Positions 34,969 to 43,098 of a DNA stretch of 64,000 bases are shown here, piece after piece. The stretch is from assembly GCF_002217285.1 (NCBI RefSeq), contig NZ_MUGW01000025.1:124001-188000 (forward strand), given 5' to 3'. The position numbers and the translations under genes were made by a program. How positions within the stretch are numbered: position 1 is the stretch's first letter; every line of letters starts with the position of its first letter. This DNA comes from Flavobacterium hercynium (GTDB lineage Bacteria; Bacteroidota; Bacteroidia; Flavobacteriales; Flavobacteriaceae). Below the pieces are notes generated by a model. It ran no database searches. It was not told the origin of the DNA and saw only the letters and a program-made list of their open reading frames with translations.

Positions 34969-35339
34969 AAATAGAAGTTTGATCGATAGTTACAACAAAA
35001 AAGCTGTTAAATTTATGAATGTTTTTGGCTTTACTATTTACATTAAATCAACATAAAAGCTTAAAACTTAATATTCAATACTTTACAAAACACTTTTTCA
35101 CCTTACTACTTCATAATCACTGCTTAGTAATTAAAAAAAACTTTTGTTTTACTATCGTATTTGGAAATTTATTGTAGTTTTTTGTAAGGTAAAGATTCTA
35201 GTTTTTTCGAACAAAAATCGAAGAACAAACTAACCTATGCCTATTTTACATTTACACTTGTCAAAAATGTATTCAAATATCATAATGCTTTGTAATCGTA
35301 TTATGATTCATATTCTCTAATTTTCAAAATTTATCATAT
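34969..35339. other. Gene-free AT-rich region
   Basis: No coding, RNA or repeat feature recognised in 371 bases. It must carry the promoter of the histone H1-like gene on the left and the 3' end of the minus-strand gene at 35340 on the right. Confidence 0.6.
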
Positions 35340-35879
35340 CTATACCTTAATAATATTTATTCTATTGCTTTCTACAAAAGTGATCAGCTCCTTCATATTA
35401 CGACCGTCACTGGTATCGTTAGAAATTGAAATAATATGTGAATCATCTTTAATGTATAGAAAGAAAAAATCTTTTGTTAACACCGCTTTCTCTATCTGAC
35501 ACCACTGGTAGGTAAAAGTTCCTAATGGAGCTTGTACGTAAATGTTCGAAGCGGCAAAATTTAATTTGTACTTTCCAATAAAATCTGTGTACAAAACAAG
35601 CTTGCTTGTTAACTCGAGAATTACTTTGCAAATTGCATTTACAGAGAAACAGTAAAATGTAATAGACAAAATTATTAATACTAAATTTTGAAGTTCCCAT
35701 TCTATGAGGTCATCTTCTGTTTTCAAAGTGAAAAAATTAAAAAAAATAATGTAGAATAAAATTAATATCAAAAAAAAAGTGATTTTTTCTTTGCATAAGC
35801 GCCTAAAATACATATTGTTCAGCTTTCTGATTTCAGTAAGATTTAACTCAAATTCTAAAGAAATTTTAGAGGTGTTCAT
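35340..35879 (-). CDS. Hypothetical protein with two membrane segments
   Basis: A 179-residue protein I do not recognise. Two hydrophobic segments (about 34-50, FFLILILFYIIFFNFF, and 66-88, NLVLIILSITFYCFS) precede a C-terminal part with a PH/YcxB-like pattern: YKLNFAASNIYVQAPLGTFTY, a WCQIEKAV turn and FFLYIKDDSHIISIS. This fits the YcxB-like family in layout (two membrane helices plus C-terminal domain), a family of unknown function. It is monocistronic on the minus strand. Confidence 0.6.
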   Translation of the reverse strand: MNTSKISLEFELNLTEIRKLNNMYFRRLCKEKITFFLILILFYIIFFNFFTLKTEDDLIEWELQNLVLIILSITFYCFSVNAICKVILELTSKLVLYTDFIGKYKLNFAASNIYVQAPLGTFTYQWCQIEKAVLTKDFFFLYIKDDSHIISISNDTSDGRNMKELITFVESNRINIIKV

Positions 35880-36179
35880 ATTAATTTAAGATAATAGCAG
35901 TTAGTATTAATTTTACAGGTCTGCTGATCCTTTCTTTCTCAAAAAAAATCAATAGTACACATGTAGGTTTTGTACAAAATTACTTAAACTTAAAAGTAAA
36001 AGGCATTTTTACAAACGCTAAAATTACCAATATAGGACATAATTTTTCGTTCTAAAAACACCTTAAAACAACAACTAAAAAATTAAATATCAACAACTTA
36101 AAATCAATCAAAAGGTTTTCAATGGACTAACAATTCATAAATTACACATCTTATTAAAACGGCCTGATTCATCTAACTT
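35880..36179. other. Gene-free AT-rich region
   Basis: 300 bases with no recognisable gene, RNA or hairpin. It separates the T6SS-related minus-strand cluster on the right from the hypothetical gene on the left. Confidence 0.6.
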
Positions 36180-36518
36180 TTAACTTACTTTATGACTTTC
36201 TGTATATCCTTTAAATTGAATTGATATTTTACCTCCAAGACTACATTGACAAGATGAATCCTGAGTTAGCAGTTTAAAATTATTAATATTATCTTTTAAT
36301 GCCGTTTTTTGCCATTTTGCAGGTACCGGACAACACGAACTTTGCGTAATACTGCACACCCCAAAATTTGGAATATTGAGTTCCGGAACTATATCACTCT
36401 CCGTCGCGATACGCTTGTTTTCGATTAGGCAAAAATCCTGACTCATTACTTTTAACTGACTTGGTTTTGCTCCTTTATCACAAAGCAAAATTGCTTTTTC
36501 TGTTACTTTCTCCGACAT
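36180..36518 (-). CDS. DUF4280 PAAR-like protein
   Basis: A 112-residue cysteine-rich protein of the DUF4280 type. It begins with the typical ILLCDKGAKPSQLKV (cysteine at 13) and contains SITQSSCCPVPAKWQ and SSCQCSLGGKI, giving the paired cysteines expected for metal-binding PAAR-like tips. PAAR-like proteins cap the VgrG spike of the type VI secretion system and carry or recruit effectors. It is the last gene of the minus-strand cluster that starts with vgrG, 6 bases after the previous gene, which supports a role as the tip. Confidence 0.85.
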   Translation of the reverse strand: MSEKVTEKAILLCDKGAKPSQLKVMSQDFCLIENKRIATESDIVPELNIPNFGVCSITQSSCCPVPAKWQKTALKDNINNFKLLTQDSSCQCSLGGKISIQFKGYTESHKVS

Positions 36519-36524
36519 ATTTTT

Positions 36525-37256
36525 CTATTTACGATTTAATACATTACCCCAAAAATTTATACTCGTATTTCTTTCTTCATAATTTTCATGACATTCGTCC
36601 AGGAAACGCTCCCACTCTATTTTGGTATATGATTTCCCTTTATACGTTTTAAAATAAGCGTTATCTTCTTTTTCTTTGCTTTCTAACGAATACAAGTACT
36701 GATCAAAAGGAGGTGTCAATTGATTATCATGAGAATAATAAGCGGTTTCAAATAAAACATCGCCTGTTGTTCCATCTATCAGAATATAGTCTCTTTTACC
36801 AATTGAATCTTTCGATGGCAAATAAACTTCATAAACAGGTTTCTTAATTTTGTCCTCAATTCGCCGGCTTACAACGACATTTTGTTTGTTATCATCGATG
36901 TCAATATCATGTTCTTTTTTAATTTTCAGAATTAATTCTTTTAACGAAAAACTGTACGGTTCATCATGATCTGTCTCTTTAATAAGGATCCCATTTTCAT
37001 TATAAAATTTTCCAATAGCAATTGGAAATTGATTAAAACACATAACATAAGCTCTTAAAACAGCTGATTTTTTATCATAAATCCATGTTTTGGTATATCT
37101 ATTAAAAGTTAAACTCCTCTTTATTTGTATTTTATTTTTATGAGAAGTAATGCGTACCCGCTCATTTCCTTTTTTCAAAAACTTATCATTTTCTGATGAA
37201 GTCCAGTCTTGATCAATCTCCCAGTCTTGATATTTAGCTATAGTAAAATATTCCAT
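36525..37256 (-). CDS. PepSY-like family protein (copy A), apparently without its signal peptide
   Basis: A 243-residue member of the same family as the proteins at 40850 and 42252. Conserved blocks are KYQDWEID (near the start), NDKFLKKGNERVRI, YSFSLKELILKIKKEHDIDI, YILIDGTTGDVLFET, PPFDQYL and AYFKTYKGKSYTKIEWE. The middle segment (about 110-175) resembles a PepSY domain, which in protease propeptides inhibits metalloproteases. It follows the VgrG-metzincin gene at 37371. Upstream, at 37276-37350, a signal peptide is encoded but in a different frame, so this copy is likely frameshifted. The role as immunity protein is inferred. Confidence 0.7.
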   Translation of the reverse strand: MEYFTIAKYQDWEIDQDWTSSENDKFLKKGNERVRITSHKNKIQIKRSLTFNRYTKTWIYDKKSAVLRAYVMCFNQFPIAIGKFYNENGILIKETDHDEPYSFSLKELILKIKKEHDIDIDDNKQNVVVSRRIEDKIKKPVYEVYLPSKDSIGKRDYILIDGTTGDVLFETAYYSHDNQLTPPFDQYLYSLESKEKEDNAYFKTYKGKSYTKIEWERFLDECHENYEERNTSINFWGNVLNRK

Positions 37257-37275
37257 TTTATTTTGGTTTATAGGA

Positions 37276-37350
37276 TTAGTATTGCTGTTCTATTTGCCGT
37301 GAAGCAGGACATAATGATACCAGGCATACCATTATGAATATCTTAATCAT
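37276..37350 (-). pseudogene. Out-of-frame signal peptide of the copy A protein
   Basis: Starting at ATG 37350, 20 bases after the vgrG stop, the sequence encodes MIKIFIMVCLVSLCPASRQ followed by IEQQY and a TAA at 37276. This is an evident signal peptide with no mature protein. The frame of the adjacent 243-residue protein is open back to a TAG at about 37293, coding NSNTNPINQNK, which matches the NNQNKNEV linker of copy B. The two pieces are out of register by one base, so an indel near 37293-37276, a sequencing error or a programmed shift is implied. Confidence 0.65.
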
Positions 37351-37370
37351 TTAATTAAAAAATAGTGCCA

Positions 37371-40300
37371 TTAAATGATATTATCATTTATGATTTTCCA
37401 TTGCCAGTACCATGTCGAATAAGCTTCTTTACTATATCCCATTACATTGTTTGTAGCACTTGTAGGATTGGATACTGGTTGAATAGTATTAGCTTTTCCA
37501 TTAGGAAAAGTATATTTATAATTAGATGTATGAGACGGTATTACATCATGGTCCCGATGTGAATGATAAAGCCCCAGACCATGAAGCACCTCATGAGCTA
37601 ATACATGTTCATAACCGCTTGATACATCTGTATACATTATAACATTTGACATCCCTACAGCTTCAACCTCGCCGAATGTACCTACATCATTTGAACTGAC
37701 TCCAAATTTGAAAATGGTAAAATGATCCTCATATTTTTCATTCTCCAAAGCACCGGTTGCATCTTTAGACATAAAAAAAAGTTCTTTACATTTTTCGTAT
37801 AAATCTGAATTTAGTACACTTTTTCCGTTCGTAGCAATCATATGTTTTATACTTGATCCTGATAGAAATTTGCCTGAATTTGTAAAATCCGGATACTCAC
37901 TTAAATCCAAAGTAGTATCCTCCATAATAGGCACAATTAGAGCTTGATGTAAAGTCTTGTATAAATTTTCTTTTTCTTCGGTAGAAAATGATGCATATTC
38001 TGTAGGCAATGATGGATCTGTAGCAGTCCAAATGCCTACTAAAACAAAATTCTCTTCATGGCGCGCTGTTTCATCATTTTTAAGAACTTTTAGTCTACCT
38101 GCAAGTTTTCGCTCTACTATATCTGTAGCAGCAGATCCTCCTGAAGCATTAGAAGCTATTTTTGGATAAGCATAAATATCAATATACTGATCGCGATCAA
38201 GATCCTCCAGGCAGGTTATTTTTATAGTAATGTTTTTATCTTCGAGTCCGTTTGTTTTTGTATTCTCGCTAAGCGTATCCGTATCAACTTCTAACAAATC
38301 ATCATCATATTCAAACTCTAACTTCTCCAGGTCTTCCTCGATATCAATAAGCAATTTTAACTCAGCTTCATAAGGAGGCATAACTAAAGGTATATCAGTC
38401 AACGAGTCTACAAAATCTTCTGAAAATAAGGTTAGATAAGGTACAAAGTATTCTGTCGGGACAGATGCTGCTCCTGCTGCAGGCGTCGTTTTTCTTGTAA
38501 TGGGTATGGACTCATATTCCAGTTTTAGTTTTTCAAAAGCTTCTACATTCGTGAGATTGGTTTTACCGTCTTTGTAACCGCTTTCAATAATACTTTCATA
38601 ATCGGGTTCTGTGCTTAAACCATTGTCTTTTTCGCGAAGCCAGTCAAAACCGAATTCTCCTTTCCAGCTTGAAAGTGGTCTAAAATAAACTGTAGCGAGT
38701 GCAATATGCTCTACAGGAGCAGCCTCTATTGTTTCAGGCGAATTGGTAAAGCTATTACCATTAGCACCGTGTATTTTTGCAGTACCCTGGCTGTTGATAA
38801 TGGCCTCTTCATCAGAATGTACTATTACCTGTTCTTTACCATGCGTTTTGACTACTTTACCTTCGATATCAATCGTATCGTTACTGTTTATTAAAACTTT
38901 ACCGCTACATAAATTCATAAAACCCTTTATGTATTGCTTCATTTCTTTTCCGCTGATATAAATTTTACTCAGTGCGTTAAGTATATAATCATTCGTCGTA
39001 ATCTGAGTAGTTTCTGATGCGTTGATAATTAACTTCTTAACATCGATTTTTAAAATATCTGCTCTAAAATCGATAGTGTGATCTCCATTCAGCCCCATTT
39101 TACTGTTGGAAGCATCCTGAACTAAAATACTTCCTTCACCATCATTCATTACCAAGCGATTACCGCTTCGTGTGGCTAATACTTTAAGGTCATTATTTGG
39201 GGTACTGAAACCGCTTTTTTCTTTATTATTGGTCATAATACCTTTTACAACAGGCAGTTCTGCATTGCCTCCCTGAAAATCTACCAAAACAGTATCACCA
39301 ATCTCAGGAATAATATGCGAACCTCTGCTGCTGCCTCCGTAATTTTGAAGTAATGGAATATAAGGTGTGGTTTTATTTTTAGCTTGTTGCCAGGGCATTT
39401 GTACCTGAACGCCACTTAATCCATCAGGATCAGCATTGGCGGTTACTATTGCAGTCTGACTTGTGCAATGTGGCAATAAATCGGGATTGGTTTGTGGAGA
39501 GAAAACGGAACCATTAAAGTTTACGGCTGTAAAATGATTTTCGTAAGTTCCCTGATCTTCGCAAAAATGTGATATAGCTGTTACACAATACGTGCTTTCG
39601 AGCTGTACATCAACACCTTTTATGCGAACTGTATTACCAAGTGTAATTCCGGGAACCTCGCTTGTTGCTTTTATCTCCATTAATTCACCCAAAACCGAGC
39701 GCATCTTATTTTTAGCATATTCTTCTAAAGTTGATTTTCCCCGTCCGCCAACAGCATTTTGATTCAGCTGTAGTTGTGATTTCTGATTAAAAACCGTAGC
39801 CGATTTGTTTAAAAAATTCTGATGAAAACCGTCGCATTCATTGCGATACTGCATGATATCATCTTTTGCATAATCTCCACTGCGATTATCGTTTTCTATA
39901 ACTTCAAAAAGAGAAGGAACTACTTTCATCGTATAATCAAATTGTTGCATGTTTGTACCATACACCAATGTTGGTTCACCTCCCGAAGTTCCCGGAGCAC
40001 CAAAAACCATCACACGGCCGTTGTCGTAAAAGTAATGTCCGTACCGTTTGGCAAGACTGTTTAAGAAATCAAAAGTACTTTCATTATACTGAACGGTATA
40101 CGGCAGGAGATTCTTGTAAAACGGAAAAATATTCAGATCGATATCGTAGCCCGCTTTGGTCTCGGTTACAATATCGTTTAAGGATTTGTTGGTAAAAGAG
40201 TTGCATTTCAAACCATCATCTAAAAGTACAGAACAACTGTGACCCGAAATAAATAGCGTTTCTTCGAGATCCTCAATTCTGGATTTTCGTGTTTTGATTT

Positions 40301-40580
40301 TGGTTACAATGCCCGAAAAATGCAGTACGTAATCGTTACAGTTTGTAAAAAGCATCAGATCCTCTAATCCTTCAACGGGTTTGATTTCGATGGTAACTTT
40401 TTCGCCATACAAACGTTGCGAGACGGGCATAACGCTTTTAAATTCTGACACCAAAAAGTCTTGCCTTACTTCTACTGAAAAGGTATTGTGAGCATGAATC
40501 TTCTGATTGATTTTTAAATTACTGAAATTCGTAATCGTAATGTCACCAATTGTAATGGTTACGTTGGTTTGCAATGCCAT
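37371..40580 (-). CDS. vgrG: VgrG spike protein with C-terminal metzincin domain (VgrG-1)
   Basis: A 1069-residue specialised VgrG. Residues about 1-560 form the gp27/gp5-like core (TNVTITIGDITITNFSNL, SGIVTKIKTRKSRIEDLEE, YGHYFYDNGRVMVFGAPG, SRGSHIIPEIGDTVLVDFQG). A Bacteroidota linker domain follows (YFRPLSSWKGEFGFDWLRE, about 640). The C-terminus ends with a zinc protease motif HEVLHGLGLYH (H996, E997, H1000, H1006) and a Met-turn NNVMGYS, hence a metzincin effector fused to the spike. T6SS delivers such proteins into competitors. It starts with ATG 40580 and is followed by copy A and the DUF4280 gene. Confidence 0.88.
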   Translation of the reverse strand: MALQTNVTITIGDITITNFSNLKINQKIHAHNTFSVEVRQDFLVSEFKSVMPVSQRLYGEKVTIEIKPVEGLEDLMLFTNCNDYVLHFSGIVTKIKTRKSRIEDLEETLFISGHSCSVLLDDGLKCNSFTNKSLNDIVTETKAGYDIDLNIFPFYKNLLPYTVQYNESTFDFLNSLAKRYGHYFYDNGRVMVFGAPGTSGGEPTLVYGTNMQQFDYTMKVVPSLFEVIENDNRSGDYAKDDIMQYRNECDGFHQNFLNKSATVFNQKSQLQLNQNAVGGRGKSTLEEYAKNKMRSVLGELMEIKATSEVPGITLGNTVRIKGVDVQLESTYCVTAISHFCEDQGTYENHFTAVNFNGSVFSPQTNPDLLPHCTSQTAIVTANADPDGLSGVQVQMPWQQAKNKTTPYIPLLQNYGGSSRGSHIIPEIGDTVLVDFQGGNAELPVVKGIMTNNKEKSGFSTPNNDLKVLATRSGNRLVMNDGEGSILVQDASNSKMGLNGDHTIDFRADILKIDVKKLIINASETTQITTNDYILNALSKIYISGKEMKQYIKGFMNLCSGKVLINSNDTIDIEGKVVKTHGKEQVIVHSDEEAIINSQGTAKIHGANGNSFTNSPETIEAAPVEHIALATVYFRPLSSWKGEFGFDWLREKDNGLSTEPDYESIIESGYKDGKTNLTNVEAFEKLKLEYESIPITRKTTPAAGAASVPTEYFVPYLTLFSEDFVDSLTDIPLVMPPYEAELKLLIDIEEDLEKLEFEYDDDLLEVDTDTLSENTKTNGLEDKNITIKITCLEDLDRDQYIDIYAYPKIASNASGGSAATDIVERKLAGRLKVLKNDETARHEENFVLVGIWTATDPSLPTEYASFSTEEKENLYKTLHQALIVPIMEDTTLDLSEYPDFTNSGKFLSGSSIKHMIATNGKSVLNSDLYEKCKELFFMSKDATGALENEKYEDHFTIFKFGVSSNDVGTFGEVEAVGMSNVIMYTDVSSGYEHVLAHEVLHGLGLYHSHRDHDVIPSHTSNYKYTFPNGKANTIQPVSNPTSATNNVMGYSKEAYSTWYWQWKIINDNII

Positions 40581-40588
40581 AGCATTTA

Positions 40589-40673
40589 TTGATTTAAAGT
40601 TTGGTTATTAACATGCTATTCAAACTTTAAATCAATTGCTGAGTGGTATTCAAAAAGAGATAAAATAGCATGT
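40589..40673 (-). promoter_or_regulatory. Leader hairpin and conserved 18-mer upstream of VgrG-1
   Basis: The leader contains a perfect 15-bp inverted repeat TTGATTTAAAGTTTG (40589-40603) / CAAACTTTAAATCAA (40621-40635), then the sequence TGAGTGGTATTCAAAAAG (40640-40657), and a second inverted pair ACATGCTATT (40611-40620) / AATAGCATGT (40664-40673). The first hairpin and the 18-mer are also present, with small changes, before VgrG-2 at 46265-46340. Conserved leaders suggest co-regulation or RNA-level control. Confidence 0.6.
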
Positions 40674-40849
40674 GTTTATTTCCCTAAATTAAGAATAAAT
40701 ATTAAACAGACAAGGGAAATAATATTATTTAACAAAAAAGGAATCAGTTACATTGTAAGTAGTGTATTGAAATTTTAAATTATTTCTTTTTACAGATATA
40801 ACAATTCTTTTTACGGGGTATTAATACTTCTAAAAATTTAGCGCTTTTT

Positions 40850-42250
40850 TTAATCTTCGTTATTATTAAACCATTTTTCTTCAAAGTCTTCCCATTCTGT
40901 TTTAGTATACGATTTACCTTTGTACGTCTTGTAATAAGAGTTGTTATTTTTATCTTTATTTTCTTCGTCTAAAAAATAAAAATATTTACTGTAAGGAGAG
41001 GGAAATTTCACATTAACTCTACACTTAGGATAATAAAAATCAGTTTCAAGTAAAATCTCACCTGTCGCTCCATCTATTAAAAAACAATCCGTCATATAAT
41101 GAGGATTATTTTTGGATCCAATTTCAACTTTATAATAAGTTTTTTTATCACTAAAACTTACAAATCTTTTTGTCCTAATATTTAGTTTTAGATCTGCTAT
41201 GTCCACATTACATTCTTTTTTAATTTTATCACTAACTTGTGCTAGTGAAAAAATATAAGGTTCGTCGTTATTTTTTTCTAAAATCAAACCACCATTTTTA
41301 TAATAGATTTTATCAACTCCTATTGAAAGATCATTTAAGTAATTTTCTTCTCTAAGTATTGTTTTAGTAGAATCATTATATACTTTTACTTTTCGATAGA
41401 GATTTTCTACAGAGGTATTTTCTACATGTATTTTGTGATTATAAAATGATATTGATAAACGTTCATTTCCTTTTCTTAAATATTTATGACTTTTGGATTG
41501 TGATTTAGACTTGTCCTTTTTCCAGCTTTTGTATTTTTCCATGCTAAAGAATTCAATGTTTCTATTGTTGTCCTTTAATTGTTGACTTTTTCTCTCTTTC
41601 TCTTGCAAAGCGAGCAAGTACTGATCATATGGAGGAGGAACTGTATCACTTTGTAAATTGGAGCATATAGTTTCAAACAAAATATCACCTGTTGTTCCAT
41701 CAAGTAAAACATAATTAATCTTTGCATTGTTGTTCTTGGACTGCATACGTACTTCGTAAAAAATCTTTGAAGAAATTCTATCTTCAGATTTACGTACTGT
41801 AGCTCCCTGAGTTTTGTCTTCTAAATCAATACTATACTCTTTTTTAATTTTTTCAACCAGTTCAATTATTGAATAATAACTCCAATATTCAATAGAAGTA
41901 TACATAAAAGGAGCACCTTTGTCATCATATTCTAAATGAGAATGCATGTTAATGTCATAAAATGTCATAGAACGATGCTCTAAATGCTTGTCTTTTCCGT
42001 AATAATATGATTTTATTACATGTGTTTTTTTTGTGAAACTTCTATTTACATCTATTGTATTATCGTAATTATCTATAGTAATACGTTCGCTACCTTTTTT
42101 TAGATTTTTTTTATTTTCTCTCGTTTTACAATCTGTATCTATTTCCCAATCTTTGTAGATATCTGCATTAAAATATTCCATTTTATTTTTCTGTTGTGCT
42201 AAGCCATTAAAAGCTAAAACTAAGCACCAAATCATCACTAATTTATTCAT
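40850..42250 (-). CDS. Exported PepSY-like family protein with duplicated domain (copy C)
   Basis: A 466-residue protein whose start at 42250 (MNKLVMIWCLVLAFNGLAQQ) gives a signal peptide and leaves a single base after the previous stop codon. An upstream ATG at 42337 would overlap the previous gene and is rejected. It contains two tandem copies of the family domain: about 28-225 (EYFNADIYKDWEIDTD ... YVLLDGTTGDILFET) and about 235-455 (IEFFSMEKYKSWKKDK ... CFLIDGATGEILLET), ending with YYKTYKGKSYTKTEWE. It lies directly downstream of VgrG-2 and copy B, supporting one transcript. Probable periplasmic immunity protein; function inferred. Confidence 0.72.
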   Translation of the reverse strand: MNKLVMIWCLVLAFNGLAQQKNKMEYFNADIYKDWEIDTDCKTRENKKNLKKGSERITIDNYDNTIDVNRSFTKKTHVIKSYYYGKDKHLEHRSMTFYDINMHSHLEYDDKGAPFMYTSIEYWSYYSIIELVEKIKKEYSIDLEDKTQGATVRKSEDRISSKIFYEVRMQSKNNNAKINYVLLDGTTGDILFETICSNLQSDTVPPPYDQYLLALQEKERKSQQLKDNNRNIEFFSMEKYKSWKKDKSKSQSKSHKYLRKGNERLSISFYNHKIHVENTSVENLYRKVKVYNDSTKTILREENYLNDLSIGVDKIYYKNGGLILEKNNDEPYIFSLAQVSDKIKKECNVDIADLKLNIRTKRFVSFSDKKTYYKVEIGSKNNPHYMTDCFLIDGATGEILLETDFYYPKCRVNVKFPSPYSKYFYFLDEENKDKNNNSYYKTYKGKSYTKTEWEDFEEKWFNNNED

Positions 42251-42251
42251 C

Positions 42252-43097
42252 CTATCGATTTTTCTTAAAAATGTTATCAAGAAAAAAATTTCCTCCCTTT
42301 TTTCGTTCTTCGTAATCTCTAAACCATTCTTCCTCAAAAGCTTCCCATTCTTTTTTAGTGTAGTTTTTGCCTTTGTAGTTTTTGTAAAAAGCGTTGTCTT
42401 CTTGTTCTTTTTTTTCTTTGATCTCTAAATATTGGTCAAAAGGGGGCACTGCATGTTCATCATATCTGGAGAGAATAGTTTTAAATAATATTTCACCTGT
42501 TGTGCCATCAATTATAATACAATCCATTTCATAATTAGGAGATTTTTTAGACCGCATATAAACCTCATAATAAGGCTTTTGAGCATCGCCTTCCAACCAT
42601 CGGTCTGCAACAGCATTTTGTCTTCTGTCTTCCAAATCAATATCATATTCTTTTTTAACTTTTTCAATAAGTTGCTGTAATGAAAACTTATAGGGTTTGT
42701 CGTTATCTATTTCATAAAGATGTACACCTTTTTCATCGTATGTTTTTTCTATCCCTATGGAAATTTGATAAAACTCCATAACAAAAACACGTAAAATACC
42801 GGTTTTTTTATCGTAAACATATGTTCTTCTGTATGGGTTTATTACGGAGCTTCTCTCTATCTGTATTTTGCCTTTATGGGACCATATTTGCACTCGTTCG
42901 CTATCTTTTTTGAGAAATTTATCATCTTCTGCTTGAGAATAACGGTTATCGATTTCCCAATCTTTATATTGTTCTATATTAAAATATCGCACTTCGTTTT
43001 TATTTTGATTATTTTTAGTTTTTTTAGATGTCGCTTTAATTTGACTATTACAACTATATGTTGTTATTATGAATAATAGAAAAAGTACTTTTTTCAT
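42252..43097 (-). CDS. PepSY-like family lipoprotein (copy B)
   Basis: A 281-residue protein with a lipoprotein-type signal (FIITTYSCNSQ, C16), so it is anchored in the membrane on the periplasmic side. The conserved family blocks are YKDWEID, DDKFLKKDSERVQIW, YKFSLQQLIEKVKKEYDIDL, CIIIDGTTGEILFKT, PPFDQYLE and YKNYKGKNYTKKEWE. The VgrG-2 stop codon is one base from this ATG, so translation is coupled. A metalloprotease effector gene tightly linked to an exported protein with a PepSY-like domain is the classic layout of effector and immunity, but this has not been shown. Confidence 0.75.
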   Translation of the reverse strand: MKKVLFLLFIITTYSCNSQIKATSKKTKNNQNKNEVRYFNIEQYKDWEIDNRYSQAEDDKFLKKDSERVQIWSHKGKIQIERSSVINPYRRTYVYDKKTGILRVFVMEFYQISIGIEKTYDEKGVHLYEIDNDKPYKFSLQQLIEKVKKEYDIDLEDRRQNAVADRWLEGDAQKPYYEVYMRSKKSPNYEMDCIIIDGTTGEILFKTILSRYDEHAVPPFDQYLEIKEKKEQEDNAFYKNYKGKNYTKKEWEAFEEEWFRDYEERKKGGNFFLDNIFKKNR

Positions 43098-43098
43098 C

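Noticed and set aside
34149..35339. A structured RNA or tRNA in the gene-poor region
   Set aside because: No cloverleaf, riboswitch core or conserved RNA motif could be recognised beyond the terminator at 34715.
42251..42337. N-terminal extension of copy C
   Set aside because: It overlaps the copy B coding region by 86 bases and lacks a signal peptide.
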